From contig CAVZFD010000005.1 in NCBI GenBank assembly GCA_963774455.1, forward strand, positions 1,302,001-1,366,000: a stretch of 64,000 nt of DNA, read 5' to 3'. Position 1 is the stretch's first letter; each line of letters starts with the position of its first letter. The DNA comes from DATFVA01 sp963774455. Its GTDB lineage: Bacteria > Bacteroidota > Ignavibacteria > Ignavibacteriales > Ignavibacteriaceae. A model generated the notes under the pieces. That model was not told the origin of the DNA. It was given only the letters and a program-made list of their open reading frames with translations, and ran no database searches. Made by a program: the position numbers and the translations under genes. This document shows positions 9,035 to 17,961 of this stretch, in pieces.

Positions 9035-10899
9035 GATAATAACACTATTGATATTGTCAAAATTGCACCGACTACCAATCCTGCAGCGTACCATCGAAGA
9101 TTTCCTGTCTGTGTAAGCGTCAGGATTTTATAGCCGAGTCCTGTTAACCACGCAATAAATGTATAGAAATAGTCGATGAAGTCATGCCTGTCGATCTCGG
9201 CCATCCATACAACCGGACGAACAAAAACTCTGTCGTATATTCTGTCAAACCTCCAGCCTGAGAGAAGGAATTCAGCAATAAATGATTTGTTCCTCTCTTC
9301 TGGTCTTCTTTTAACATAAAGGACGTAGGCAACAAATATCCCCGATACTGCAAGCAGAGCAGTTATAATCTGGAAAAGAATTTCCAATCCTTCCGAAGAA
9401 TGTGTTGCAGCCTCAGGAAGCGTTTTCGTTAAAAAGTTAGAGAATATCGTTACATTTCCCAGCGTTGAGGGTGTCTGTAAAAAACCTCCTATAACTGATA
9501 ATACAGCAAGCACAATCAACGGTATCTTAATGAAGCCGCTGAGTTTTTTCTCCGGTTTCATTTGTGTTCTGCCATAGAAGGTTATAAATACCATCCTGAA
9601 AGTATATACTGCAGTTATAAATGCACCAATTACTGCACCTATCCACAGCCAGGGACTGCCGTTGGAAGCCGACCAGCTGTACCAGATAATTTCATCTTTG
9701 CTGTAAAATCCTGCGGTAATCAGAGGAAGCGCTGCAAGTGAGGCTGAACCAATCAGAAAAGTATAGAATGTTATTGGCATTTCTTTACGCAGTCCTCCCA
9801 TCTTAAACATATTATGTTCGTGATGGAGGGAAATGATGACAGCCCCGGCGCCAAGAAAAAGCAGGGCTTTAAAGAAAGCATGAATCATAAAATGGAATAC
9901 AGCAGTCGACCATGCCCCTACTCCTAATGCGAGGAACATATAACCAATCTGGCTGATGGTAGAATAGGCCAGCACTCTCTTAATATCATATTGGGTCAGG
10001 GCGCTGAATCCTGCTAACAGAAGAGTTAATGTCCCAATGACAGCAACAATGGTCTGAGCAGGGGGAGAAAGGATGAACAAAACATGGGTCCTTGCGATAA
10101 GGTAAACACCCGCTGTAACCATTGTAGCTGCATGGATTAATGCGCTCACAGGTGACGGTCCTGCCATTGCATCAGGAAGCCAGGTTTGCAGGGGAAGCTG
10201 CGCCGATTTTCCCAATGCGCCGCCAAGCAGAAGTATAGAAGCAGTAAAGGCCATAGTAGAACCAACCGGCCATTGCTGCTGGGCAGCTGACATTATATCA
10301 CTGATATTAAGAGTATTAAAATTCATCACCAGGTAGAAGAGACCTATCGCCATAGCAGTATCCCCTACCCTTGTTACAATAAAAGCTTTTCGTGCCGCTG
10401 TTCCATTGGCGGGATCTTTATACCAGAATCCAATCAACAGGTAGCTGCATAAACCGACACCCTCCCATCCAAGGTAAAGAAGCAGAAGGTTATCTGCCAG
10501 AACCAGTATAAGCATCGACGCAATAAAAAGGTTCATATACGCGAAGAATCTCGAATACCCTTCGTCATCAATCATAAATTCTGCAGAATAGAGATGAATA
10601 AGAAAGCCTACAAATGTTATAACGAAAATGAAAACCATGGAAAGTGGATCGAGATTAAATGAGATCGAAGGATTGAATCCCGCTACGTCGAACCACTGCC
10701 AAAGTTTCTGAATGTATACAGTATCGGAACCCTGTGCTGTGTAAAAGATGCCAATGAGGATGGTTATAAGAGCGGATAAGCCGACAGAGCCCACCCCGAT
10801 AATTCCTGCAGCTGTCTTACTCATTTTCTTACCAAAAACGGCAAGCAGCAGAAAGCCAAAAAGTGGTGAAGCAACTATAACCCATAACCAGCTGAGCAT
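9031..10899 (-). CDS. nuoL: NADH-quinone oxidoreductase subunit L
   Basis: Largest membrane subunit of complex I (622 residues), at the distal end of the proton-pumping arm. The glutamate segment LYLGWEGVGLCSYLLIGFW, the segment TWLPDAMAGPSPVSALIHAATMVTAGVYL and the extended C-terminal region, which in this family forms the lateral helix, are all present. Length matches the family. It lies 12 bases after nuoK and overlaps nuoM by four bases. Confidence 0.96.
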   Translation of the reverse strand: MLSWLWVIVASPLFGFLLLAVFGKKMSKTAAGIIGVGSVGLSALITILIGIFYTAQGSDTVYIQKLWQWFDVAGFNPSISFNLDPLSMVFIFVITFVGFLIHLYSAEFMIDDEGYSRFFAYMNLFIASMLILVLADNLLLLYLGWEGVGLCSYLLIGFWYKDPANGTAARKAFIVTRVGDTAMAIGLFYLVMNFNTLNISDIMSAAQQQWPVGSTMAFTASILLLGGALGKSAQLPLQTWLPDAMAGPSPVSALIHAATMVTAGVYLIARTHVLFILSPPAQTIVAVIGTLTLLLAGFSALTQYDIKRVLAYSTISQIGYMFLALGVGAWSTAVFHFMIHAFFKALLFLGAGAVIISLHHEHNMFKMGGLRKEMPITFYTFLIGSASLAALPLITAGFYSKDEIIWYSWSASNGSPWLWIGAVIGAFITAVYTFRMVFITFYGRTQMKPEKKLSGFIKIPLIVLAVLSVIGGFLQTPSTLGNVTIFSNFLTKTLPEAATHSSEGLEILFQIITALLAVSGIFVAYVLYVKRRPEERNKSFIAEFLLSGWRFDRIYDRVFVRPVVWMAEIDRHDFIDYFYTFIAWLTGLGYKILTLTQTGNLRWYAAGLVVGAILTISIVLLS

Positions 10900-10911
10900 A
10901 TTATTATTTCC

Positions 10912-11220
10912 CTAGTCCTTCATCTTGTTTAGTGCATCCGAGTCAAGTGATTTAGTTCTATAATGGATACGCAGGATCAGCGCCAGTCCAACAGCGACTT
11001 CAGCAGCAGCCATAGCAAGTATAAAAATAAACATCACCTGTCCGTCCGGCTGATGCCATTTGGAGCCTGCAACTATGAATGTCATTGCCGCCGCATTCAG
11101 CATAATCTCTATCGACATTAGCATAAAGATCAGGTTACGGCGTACAAGGAGTCCTGTTACGCCGATAACAAACAATACTCCCGTCAATAACAAACCGGCC
11201 ATTAAAGGGACATTATTCAT
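10912..11220 (-). CDS. nuoK: NADH-quinone oxidoreductase subunit K
   Basis: Small (102 residue) three-helix membrane subunit of complex I. The two membrane glutamates needed for proton transfer are visible in MSIEIMLNAAAMTF and AMAAAEVAVGLAL. Its ATG lies inside the end of nuoJ (8-base overlap), which indicates translational coupling. Confidence 0.96.
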   Translation of the reverse strand: MNNVPLMAGLLLTGVLFVIGVTGLLVRRNLIFMLMSIEIMLNAAAMTFIVAGSKWHQPDGQVMFIFILAMAAAEVAVGLALILRIHYRTKSLDSDALNKMKD

Positions 11221-11740
11221 CCTTCACCTCCAGGTACCTGTGCCTCGTTTTCTTTTTTTGCTGACCTATATGATATGCACCTACTATGCCCGATATAAGG
11301 AGCATCGCCGTCAACTCAACTCCAAGTATGTAAGTGGTAAAAAGCGAGGTACCCACTTGTTTCGGATCAACCTTTATAAATTGAAAGTATGAGTCGCCTG
11401 CGTTTGTCAGCATGATAATAAATTCTACAAGGAGTATCCCTATTAGAAGAGAAGGTCCTTTCCAGATTTGCGGTTTCATCCAGGCCCTTTCCTGCTTTTC
11501 GGAATCCTTTCCGAGATTAAACATCATCACCACGAAGATGAAAAGCACCATAATGGCTCCCGCATATATTATAACTTCAAGGGCTGCTATATATGGCGCA
11601 CCGAAAAGATAAAATATAAAGGCTGCCGAGAGCAGGGATGCAACGAGATAAAGAAGCCCGTGTACCGCGTTTGCTCTTGTTACAGCCATCAGCGATGAAG
11701 CGATTGCTATTGCGGCCGATATGTAAAAAAGAACGTCCAT
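11213..11740 (-). CDS. nuoJ: NADH-quinone oxidoreductase subunit J
   Basis: Membrane subunit of complex I with five predicted helices and a polar C-terminal tail (175 residues). The segment EVIIYAGAIMVLFIFVVMMF corresponds to helix 3, which contains the pi-bulge and conserved tyrosine thought to gate coupling. Its ATG shares a base with the nuoI stop (TGATG). The C-terminus is lysine-rich and overlaps nuoK. Confidence 0.96.
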   Translation of the reverse strand: MDVLFYISAAIAIASSLMAVTRANAVHGLLYLVASLLSAAFIFYLFGAPYIAALEVIIYAGAIMVLFIFVVMMFNLGKDSEKQERAWMKPQIWKGPSLLIGILLVEFIIMLTNAGDSYFQFIKVDPKQVGTSLFTTYILGVELTAMLLISGIVGAYHIGQQKKKTRHRYLEVKDE

Positions 11741-12255
11741 CAGGGAATGAGACTCCTTATATCAATTGGTTTTTCTTCATTCACTGCTTCACCTTTATCC
11801 TTTCCGCCGATCTTTAATCCTGCCACCCTGTAATAATTATATCCATGGTATTTTCCCTCACCTTCAATAAGAAGATCCTCTTTCTCATAAACCAGGTTTT
11901 GCCTGTCGTATTCAGACATCTCAAAATCCGGCGTAAGTTGTATTGCATAGGTAGGGCAAGCATCCTCACAGTATCCGCAGAAAATGCATCTCGAAAAATT
12001 TATCCGGAAGAATTCGGGGTACCTCCGGTTGTTTTCATCCTCTGTCGCCTGCAGCGATATACAGTCAACCGGACAGGCAACTGCACAGAGGTAACAGGCT
12101 ACACATCTTTCACCCCCATCGGGATCACGCGATAGTATTATTCTGCCCCTCCACCTCGGAGGCAAGTAAGGTTTTTCTTCAGGATACTGCACGGTATCAG
12201 GTGGACTAAATGCATGCTTAAATGCTTCCCATATTGATCTCAAATTACTTAACAT
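11740..12255 (-). CDS. nuoI: NADH-quinone oxidoreductase subunit I
   Basis: Ferredoxin-like subunit carrying clusters N6a and N6b of complex I. Two classical [4Fe-4S] motifs are seen, CVACYLCAVACP and CIFCGYCEDACP, about 40 residues apart. At 171 residues it is of normal length, with an N-terminal amphipathic segment (RSIWEAFKHAF) that would contact the membrane and a C-terminal extension. It sits between nuoH and nuoJ as in canonical operons. Confidence 0.97.
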   Translation of the reverse strand: MLSNLRSIWEAFKHAFSPPDTVQYPEEKPYLPPRWRGRIILSRDPDGGERCVACYLCAVACPVDCISLQATEDENNRRYPEFFRINFSRCIFCGYCEDACPTYAIQLTPDFEMSEYDRQNLVYEKEDLLIEGEGKYHGYNYYRVAGLKIGGKDKGEAVNEEKPIDIRSLIP

Positions 12256-12271
12256 AATCTCTCTTCACTTT

Positions 12272-13228
12272 TTAATTTGCCAACAAAATTGCTCCTGTAA
12301 CCAGCAAATTTAATAATACCAACGGGAGCAGGATTTTCCATCCATATTCCATCAATTGATCATACCTTGGTCTGGGTAAAGAAGCCCGGAGCAGGATGAA
12401 AAACGAAATAAATAAAAACATCTTTAAGACGAACCAGATATAGGGCGGTAGGAAATCAAATCCCAGCCAGCCTCCAAAATAAAATGTTACAATAAGCGCC
12501 GAAATCATTGTGATTCCCAGGTATTCACCAACGAAGAACATACCGAATTTCATTCCGGAGTATTCCGAATGAAATCCAGCAATAAGTTCACTCTCTGCCT
12601 CAGGGATATCAAAAGGCAGCCGGTGTGTTTCAGCTATCCCTGCGATCAGAAATATTACGAAGCCAACGAATTGGGGTATGAAGTTCCAGATTCCGGTCTG
12701 GGCTTCGACTATCCCCCGTAAACTAAAAGTGCCATTCATTATTACAATTCCCATCAAGGAAAGTCCCATAAATACCTCATATGTAATCATTTGGGCGGAT
12801 CCTCTTAATGCCCCAAGTAATGCATATTTATTATTTGAAGACCAACCTGCTAGAACGATGCTGTATGCACCCAGAGATGACATTGCCAGAAAGAATAATA
12901 TGCCTACATTCATATCGGTCACAAATAAATTTGGCGAAAAAGGTACTATGGCGAATGTCATAAGAACCGCGATCATAACTATGGTGGGAGCACCAACAAA
13001 CACAGGTCTATCAACAAAAGATGGAATCCAATCCTCTTTCATCATAATCTTGAGTGTATCAGCCAGAACCTGGAGCAGACCGAAAGGCCCAACACGGTTT
13101 GGTCCGTAACGGTCCTGATATAGTGCCAGCATCCTTCGCTCCAGCCATATAAGACCGGCTGCAATTGAAAGCATCACTATCAATACGCCGAATATTACAG
13201 CTACTTTTATGATAATATCAGTCAGCAT
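12272..13228 (-). CDS. nuoH: NADH-quinone oxidoreductase subunit H
   Basis: Membrane subunit at the interface with the peripheral arm; it forms part of the quinone tunnel. The family hallmarks DRYGPNRVGPFGLLQ near the N-terminus and DIPEAESELIAGFHSEYSG in the middle are intact; the latter holds the charged residues of the E-channel. It has 318 residues and about eight hydrophobic segments. The start overlaps the end of nuoG by 11 bases. Confidence 0.97.
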   Translation of the reverse strand: MLTDIIIKVAVIFGVLIVMLSIAAGLIWLERRMLALYQDRYGPNRVGPFGLLQVLADTLKIMMKEDWIPSFVDRPVFVGAPTIVMIAVLMTFAIVPFSPNLFVTDMNVGILFFLAMSSLGAYSIVLAGWSSNNKYALLGALRGSAQMITYEVFMGLSLMGIVIMNGTFSLRGIVEAQTGIWNFIPQFVGFVIFLIAGIAETHRLPFDIPEAESELIAGFHSEYSGMKFGMFFVGEYLGITMISALIVTFYFGGWLGFDFLPPYIWFVLKMFLFISFFILLRASLPRPRYDQLMEYGWKILLPLVLLNLLVTGAILLAN

Positions 13229-16076
13229 TTCTCTTTACTTTAAGCCATTCATTGTATTTTATTACTGGTTTCACACTTCTATCGGGGGTAGAAAGCAGGA
13301 TTGTTTTACCTGGTAAAACAGGGAACCCAACCATACCTCGCGGCAAATTCATAATCACCTTAACAGGAAGTTTAAATGTTTTATCACCTGATGATATCTC
13401 CAAGCTCTGGTCTTTTTTAATCCCTTCCTCTACGGCATCATCAGGATTCATCCAGACACACATTTCAGGGATCATCTGCTGAACAGCCGGAGCTTCAGAA
13501 CTCAATACCTCTGATCCGAATATATGATACACCGGCACAGCAAGGTACTCTTCATTTTTTCTTTCGAACTTTTCCAGGTTAATGTCGTAATATTTCTGAT
13601 TTGCAGACTCATTCTTTTCGAATAATCGTCTTCCCGGATCACCTCCGTGCAATGGTCCGCCGACTTCTATCTGATATTTATTTATTGATTGAACGGAGTT
13701 CCAGCCCGGAGACCAGAAGAAAGGAATCATTGATGAAGGAGGCTCACCTTTATAACCTTCCATTGTAAAAGTCAAAGGAGAATCCAGGTCAACCGGAGGT
13801 TTAGGTTCGCTGACATTAACGTCTGCGCGCATTGCAGTTCTTCCGCTGAACCTGTGTGGTTCACGGGAAATCTTTTGTCCCGCTATCCTGAATCCAGGTG
13901 GCGGTGTAATTGAAACGATCTCTCTTAGTTCAGGTATAGATGAAGCTATCTCTTTTAGAATTTCTTCAAAGTCTGGTTCAACCGTTCCAGACTGCCTGTC
14001 TTTATTTCCTTTTTCTATTTCGCCTGCTCCTTCAGTTCTTTGCTCCGGTATTCCCTCCCCCATCCTTTCATCGCCAGGATTAGAAGAAGAACCTGGTCTT
14101 TCAGCTGATGACGCAGGGATTGTCAGTGATAGTGAGGTTAGAAGGCGGGACATAATTCTCCAGCCTTCCATTATTTCCTTATTATCGGGGACATAGACCT
14201 GGTAATACCGCTGAGCCCTTCCCTCGTTATTAATAAAAGTTCCGTCAGATTCTGCAAACGTGCCTGAAGGAATAATAATATCAGACCTTTCGGTTGTTTC
14301 ATTTCCCAGACAGTCGATAGTAATCAGTTTTGAATTGTCAGTTATACTTCTTACCAATTCCTGTTCAAGACCCATCAGATCATTTTTAAGATTAATGATC
14401 ACTTTACTTTTTTCACTTCCCATAGTATCAAGCGGTTTGCCGTCCAGCAGCATTAGCCCAACGCTGTTAGCCTGCGGAAAAATAAAACTAAGGGACAGAT
14501 TCTTATTAAGCTTCTGCAGTGCATTAGAAACATTAACCGCAGAATAAATTATATTCTCAGATAATGCTCCAGTACCGGTAATAATTAGTGGCTTCGAAGC
14601 ATTACGTAATGACTCAACCGCCCGTTCAACGAATTCCTTTTCATTATCAATCAGATCTACCGGTGCCTTAACCGCATCATCAAAATGTGAAGCTATCGCA
14701 TTCCCGATCCTTGCGATATCACCGGGAGCGAGGTTAATTGATAAAGCAGATACATCATTAAGTTTTGTCGGATAAGATGAGGCAATAAACATCGGAAGCT
14801 TCGCCTCCTGCAGCGCCTCGCGAATGGCTTCATCCTGCCACTCTGGTACTTTTAATTTTTCAAGGAGGCCGTGAGGAGCTTTTTTGATTGCCTGTCTTAC
14901 AGACAGGGCAAGCATAGGTGCTGTATTGGTGATATCTTCACCGAGTATAAGTACAGCGTCCGATTCTTCAATATCTTTAAGGGATGGGGAATGGAATGCA
15001 CCGCTCTTCATTACATCAAGCTGTATTTTCTGAAGTCTGTATTGTTCCGGAGAAACCCCTGAATAAAAATTATCCTTCCCGACAAGCTTTTTAAGCAGGA
15101 AATTTGCCTCAAGTGAGGCATGGGAGGAACCGATGCCGATAACAGTGGATCCTTCTGAAATCAAATCTTTTATATGAGATAATGCCGTATCCAGATCTAC
15201 AAACTGATGAGTTATACCTGTCTTTATGGAAGCATTTTTTATTCTTTTACTGCTGTTTACAAATTCATATCCGAATCTTCCACGGTCACACAAAAAGTAA
15301 CCATTTACCTCACTGTTGTAGCGGCTGAGGATTCTTCTTAATGTACCGTATCTTTCCCCGGCAATTGTATTGCATCCAACACTGCAGTGTACACATATGG
15401 AAGGTGCAGTTGTCAAATCCCATTTACGTGTATAATGCTGCTTAAGGGTTTTATCTGTGAAGACGCCGGTGGGACAAACTTCAACCAGGTTGCCGCTGAA
15501 TTCATTTTCAAGAATACCATCTTCGTGTCTTCCAAAGAAAACGTGATTATGTGCCGCAAATGCATCAAAATCTCTTCCGTCCGCGTAATCCCTATAGAAC
15601 CTTACGCAGCGGTAGCATTGAATGCACCTGTTCATTTCGTGGTTTATAAAGGGCCCAAGGTACTGATTTCGATACGTTCTTTTCTTAAACCTGAACCGCC
15701 TGTAATCGTGCCCGGTCATCACGGTCATATCCTGAAGATGACATTCGCCTCCTTCGTCGCAGACAGGACAATCGTGAGGATGGTTTGTCATCAGCCATTC
15801 GATTATTTCAGCACGGAAACCTACTGCTTCGGGATTTTTCAGCGAGATAATTGAACCGTCGGAAGCAGGTTCCATACAAGCCATAACAAGTTTACCTTTG
15901 TCATCATTTTCATCTTTATATTTAATAATGGCACATTGTCTGCAGGCTCCTACCGAACCCATAGCAGGATGCCAGCAAAAATACGGGAGATTGTATCCAA
16001 GCGACAAGCATACATGCAAAAGGTTCTGTTTTCCATCAACCTCGTGTTTTTTGCCATCTATTGTTATTACAGCCAA
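13218..16076 (-). CDS. nuoG: NADH-quinone oxidoreductase subunit G, with a low-complexity insertion
   Basis: Largest peripheral subunit of complex I. In order: an N-terminal [2Fe-2S] ferredoxin domain (cysteines in PYFCWHP, GACRQC), the His-Cys segment HDCPVCDEGGECHLQ, CIQCYRC and a further [4Fe-4S] motif CVHCSVGCN (cluster N7), then a molybdopterin-oxidoreductase-type domain and a beta domain at the C-terminus. Between about residues 665 and 720 is a hydrophilic stretch rich in Gly, Glu, Ser and Pro that looks like a linker or insertion. Start: the frame is open 16 codons further up, but GGAG lies shortly before the TTG at 16076, just past the nuoF stop, giving a normal beginning (AVITIDGKK). 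952 residues. Confidence 0.94.
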   Translation of the reverse strand: MAVITIDGKKHEVDGKQNLLHVCLSLGYNLPYFCWHPAMGSVGACRQCAIIKYKDENDDKGKLVMACMEPASDGSIISLKNPEAVGFRAEIIEWLMTNHPHDCPVCDEGGECHLQDMTVMTGHDYRRFRFKKRTYRNQYLGPFINHEMNRCIQCYRCVRFYRDYADGRDFDAFAAHNHVFFGRHEDGILENEFSGNLVEVCPTGVFTDKTLKQHYTRKWDLTTAPSICVHCSVGCNTIAGERYGTLRRILSRYNSEVNGYFLCDRGRFGYEFVNSSKRIKNASIKTGITHQFVDLDTALSHIKDLISEGSTVIGIGSSHASLEANFLLKKLVGKDNFYSGVSPEQYRLQKIQLDVMKSGAFHSPSLKDIEESDAVLILGEDITNTAPMLALSVRQAIKKAPHGLLEKLKVPEWQDEAIREALQEAKLPMFIASSYPTKLNDVSALSINLAPGDIARIGNAIASHFDDAVKAPVDLIDNEKEFVERAVESLRNASKPLIITGTGALSENIIYSAVNVSNALQKLNKNLSLSFIFPQANSVGLMLLDGKPLDTMGSEKSKVIINLKNDLMGLEQELVRSITDNSKLITIDCLGNETTERSDIIIPSGTFAESDGTFINNEGRAQRYYQVYVPDNKEIMEGWRIMSRLLTSLSLTIPASSAERPGSSSNPGDERMGEGIPEQRTEGAGEIEKGNKDRQSGTVEPDFEEILKEIASSIPELREIVSITPPPGFRIAGQKISREPHRFSGRTAMRADVNVSEPKPPVDLDSPLTFTMEGYKGEPPSSMIPFFWSPGWNSVQSINKYQIEVGGPLHGGDPGRRLFEKNESANQKYYDINLEKFERKNEEYLAVPVYHIFGSEVLSSEAPAVQQMIPEMCVWMNPDDAVEEGIKKDQSLEISSGDKTFKLPVKVIMNLPRGMVGFPVLPGKTILLSTPDRSVKPVIKYNEWLKVKRNAD

Positions 16077-16077
16077 T

Positions 16078-17352
16078 TTATCTCCAGGGACAAGTTTTTT
16101 TGTGTATATGTTCTTCAAAATCATTGCGGAAATATTTTAGGGCGCTCTGCAGAGGCTCAACAGCACCGGGAGCAAGCGCACAGAATGTGTTTCCGGGACC
16201 TAATCTCTTCGCATGCATTTCAAGTAGCTCAAGGTCTTCCATTCTTCCGTCACCATCATCAATTGCTTTTAATATTTTTTCCGTCCAGGGCAGTCCTTCC
16301 CTGCAGGGCGTACACCATCCACAAGATTCCTGGGCGAAGAAATGTTCAAGATTATGAACCATTCCTACGGGACAGGTTTTATCATCGAGAATAATTATGG
16401 TACCTGTTCCAAGACGGCTTCCATACTTCTGGACGTTCGAATAGTCCATCTTTACATCCAGATGTTCTTCAACTAAAAAATCTGTTGAAGCTCCGCCGGG
16501 AAGAGCTCCTTTGAACCTGTATCCATCCTTCATTCCACCTGCATAAACTTCAATAATTTCCCTCATCGTTGTACCCAATGGCAGTTCCCAGAGTCCCGGT
16601 TTCTTTGCCCTTCCGCTTACACCATATAATTTCGTTCCTCCTTCGTCGGTCAGGCTTAGACCTTTGAACCAGTCTGCACCGTTATTAACTATACCAGGAA
16701 CGCAGCAAAGCGTCTCTACATTATTAACGATGGACGGCTTACCGAATAGTCCGCTTATCTGTGGAAAAGGAGGTTTTGCTCGTGGTGTGGCTCTTTTACC
16801 TTCCAGTGCGTTTAATAAACCTGTTTCCTCTCCGCACATATACCTTCCCACACTGGTGTGCAGGGAAAGATCAATTGAATACCCGCTTTCAAGGATATTC
16901 TTCCCGAGATACCCGGCTTCATATGCTTCATTTATTGCTCGTGTAATGATTTCTGCCGCGTTCTTATATGCCCATCGCAAAAATATATATGCCTTATCTG
17001 CCTGAATCGCGTAAGCACTTAGCAACATTCCCTCCAACAGAAGGTGCGGATCTTTTTCAAGCAGCAGGCGGTCTTTGAATGTTCCGGGTTCCATCTCGTC
17101 GGCATTACATAAAAGATATTTATGCGGAAAATCTTCCCCCATAGGGATAAAGCTCCACTTCATACCAGTTGAAAATCCTGCCCCGCCTCTGCCTTTAAGA
17201 TTTGAATCCTTTACCGTCTTTTGAACATCTTCCGGCTTCATCTTCAGAACTTTTCTCAGTGCCTGATAACCGCCGTTCTTTTCATAGTCCTTCAGACTAA
17301 CAGGGGTTTCAAAAGCTTCGATATTTCTGGTTAATGGTTTTTCCATTTTCAT
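16078..17352 (-). CDS. nuoF: NADH-quinone oxidoreductase subunit F
   Basis: NADH- and FMN-binding subunit of complex I, the electron entry point, with cluster N3. The FMN/NADH loop GRGGAGFSTGMKW, the segment YMCGEETGLLNALEGKRA, and the cluster motif ESCGWCTPCREG are complete; the fourth cysteine follows in GNTFCAL. 424 residues, normal length. It lies 36 bases after nuoE and directly before nuoG. Confidence 0.97.
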   Translation of the reverse strand: MKMEKPLTRNIEAFETPVSLKDYEKNGGYQALRKVLKMKPEDVQKTVKDSNLKGRGGAGFSTGMKWSFIPMGEDFPHKYLLCNADEMEPGTFKDRLLLEKDPHLLLEGMLLSAYAIQADKAYIFLRWAYKNAAEIITRAINEAYEAGYLGKNILESGYSIDLSLHTSVGRYMCGEETGLLNALEGKRATPRAKPPFPQISGLFGKPSIVNNVETLCCVPGIVNNGADWFKGLSLTDEGGTKLYGVSGRAKKPGLWELPLGTTMREIIEVYAGGMKDGYRFKGALPGGASTDFLVEEHLDVKMDYSNVQKYGSRLGTGTIIILDDKTCPVGMVHNLEHFFAQESCGWCTPCREGLPWTEKILKAIDDGDGRMEDLELLEMHAKRLGPGNTFCALAPGAVEPLQSALKYFRNDFEEHIHKKTCPWR

Positions 17353-17388
17353 TTTCTATTCAGCAATCGAACATTCAAACTTCTCAAT

Positions 17389-17853
17389 TCACTCATACTG
17401 CTTTAATATGGCATCAAGTTTATCAGCACTAAGATCCCGGTGAAGGTCATTATCTATCATCAATGCAGGTGCATGATCACACGTGCCGAGACATGGAATC
17501 GGAAGCAAAGTAAACCTGTCATCCTCTGTTGTTTCACCAAATGAAATACCCAGGGTCTTATTCAGATGTTCGTAAATTTTCGTATATCCAAGTATCCAGC
17601 AGCTGATGCTGTCGCAGATAAGTATTACGTGTCTTCCTACAGGCCTCCTGAATACAAGATTATAGAATGTTGCAACACTGTCGAGTTCATCGGCGGTCAT
17701 ATCAAGGTAATCGGCAATATCATGAAGACTTTCATCTGAAATCCATCGCTTACTCTGCTGGACCACCTTCAGTGCCTCAATACATGCCGCACGTTTCGTC
17801 GGGTATTCTTTCAGATTATGATCTATTTGCTTTTTTTCTTCTTCTGTTAACAT
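17389..17853 (-). CDS. nuoE: NADH-quinone oxidoreductase subunit E
   Basis: Thioredoxin-fold subunit with the [2Fe-2S] cluster N1a. The ligand pattern C-x4-C (CDSISC) followed about 36 residues later by C-x3-C (CLGTC) matches the family, and the N-terminal helical part (KRAACIEALKVVQ, MTADELDSVATFYNLV) is typical. 154 residues. A 108-base gap separates it from nuoCD, the largest gap in the operon. Confidence 0.96.
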   Translation of the reverse strand: MLTEEEKKQIDHNLKEYPTKRAACIEALKVVQQSKRWISDESLHDIADYLDMTADELDSVATFYNLVFRRPVGRHVILICDSISCWILGYTKIYEHLNKTLGISFGETTEDDRFTLLPIPCLGTCDHAPALMIDNDLHRDLSADKLDAILKQYE

Positions 17854-17961
17854 CTGGCTGTCGGTATTTCTTAATTCTTTAATACATTCTCTTATTCAAT
17901 ACTTTTATCTCTCCCTTATCCAACTTCAATTCAACTGCCTAAACACCATTCATCAACTACC

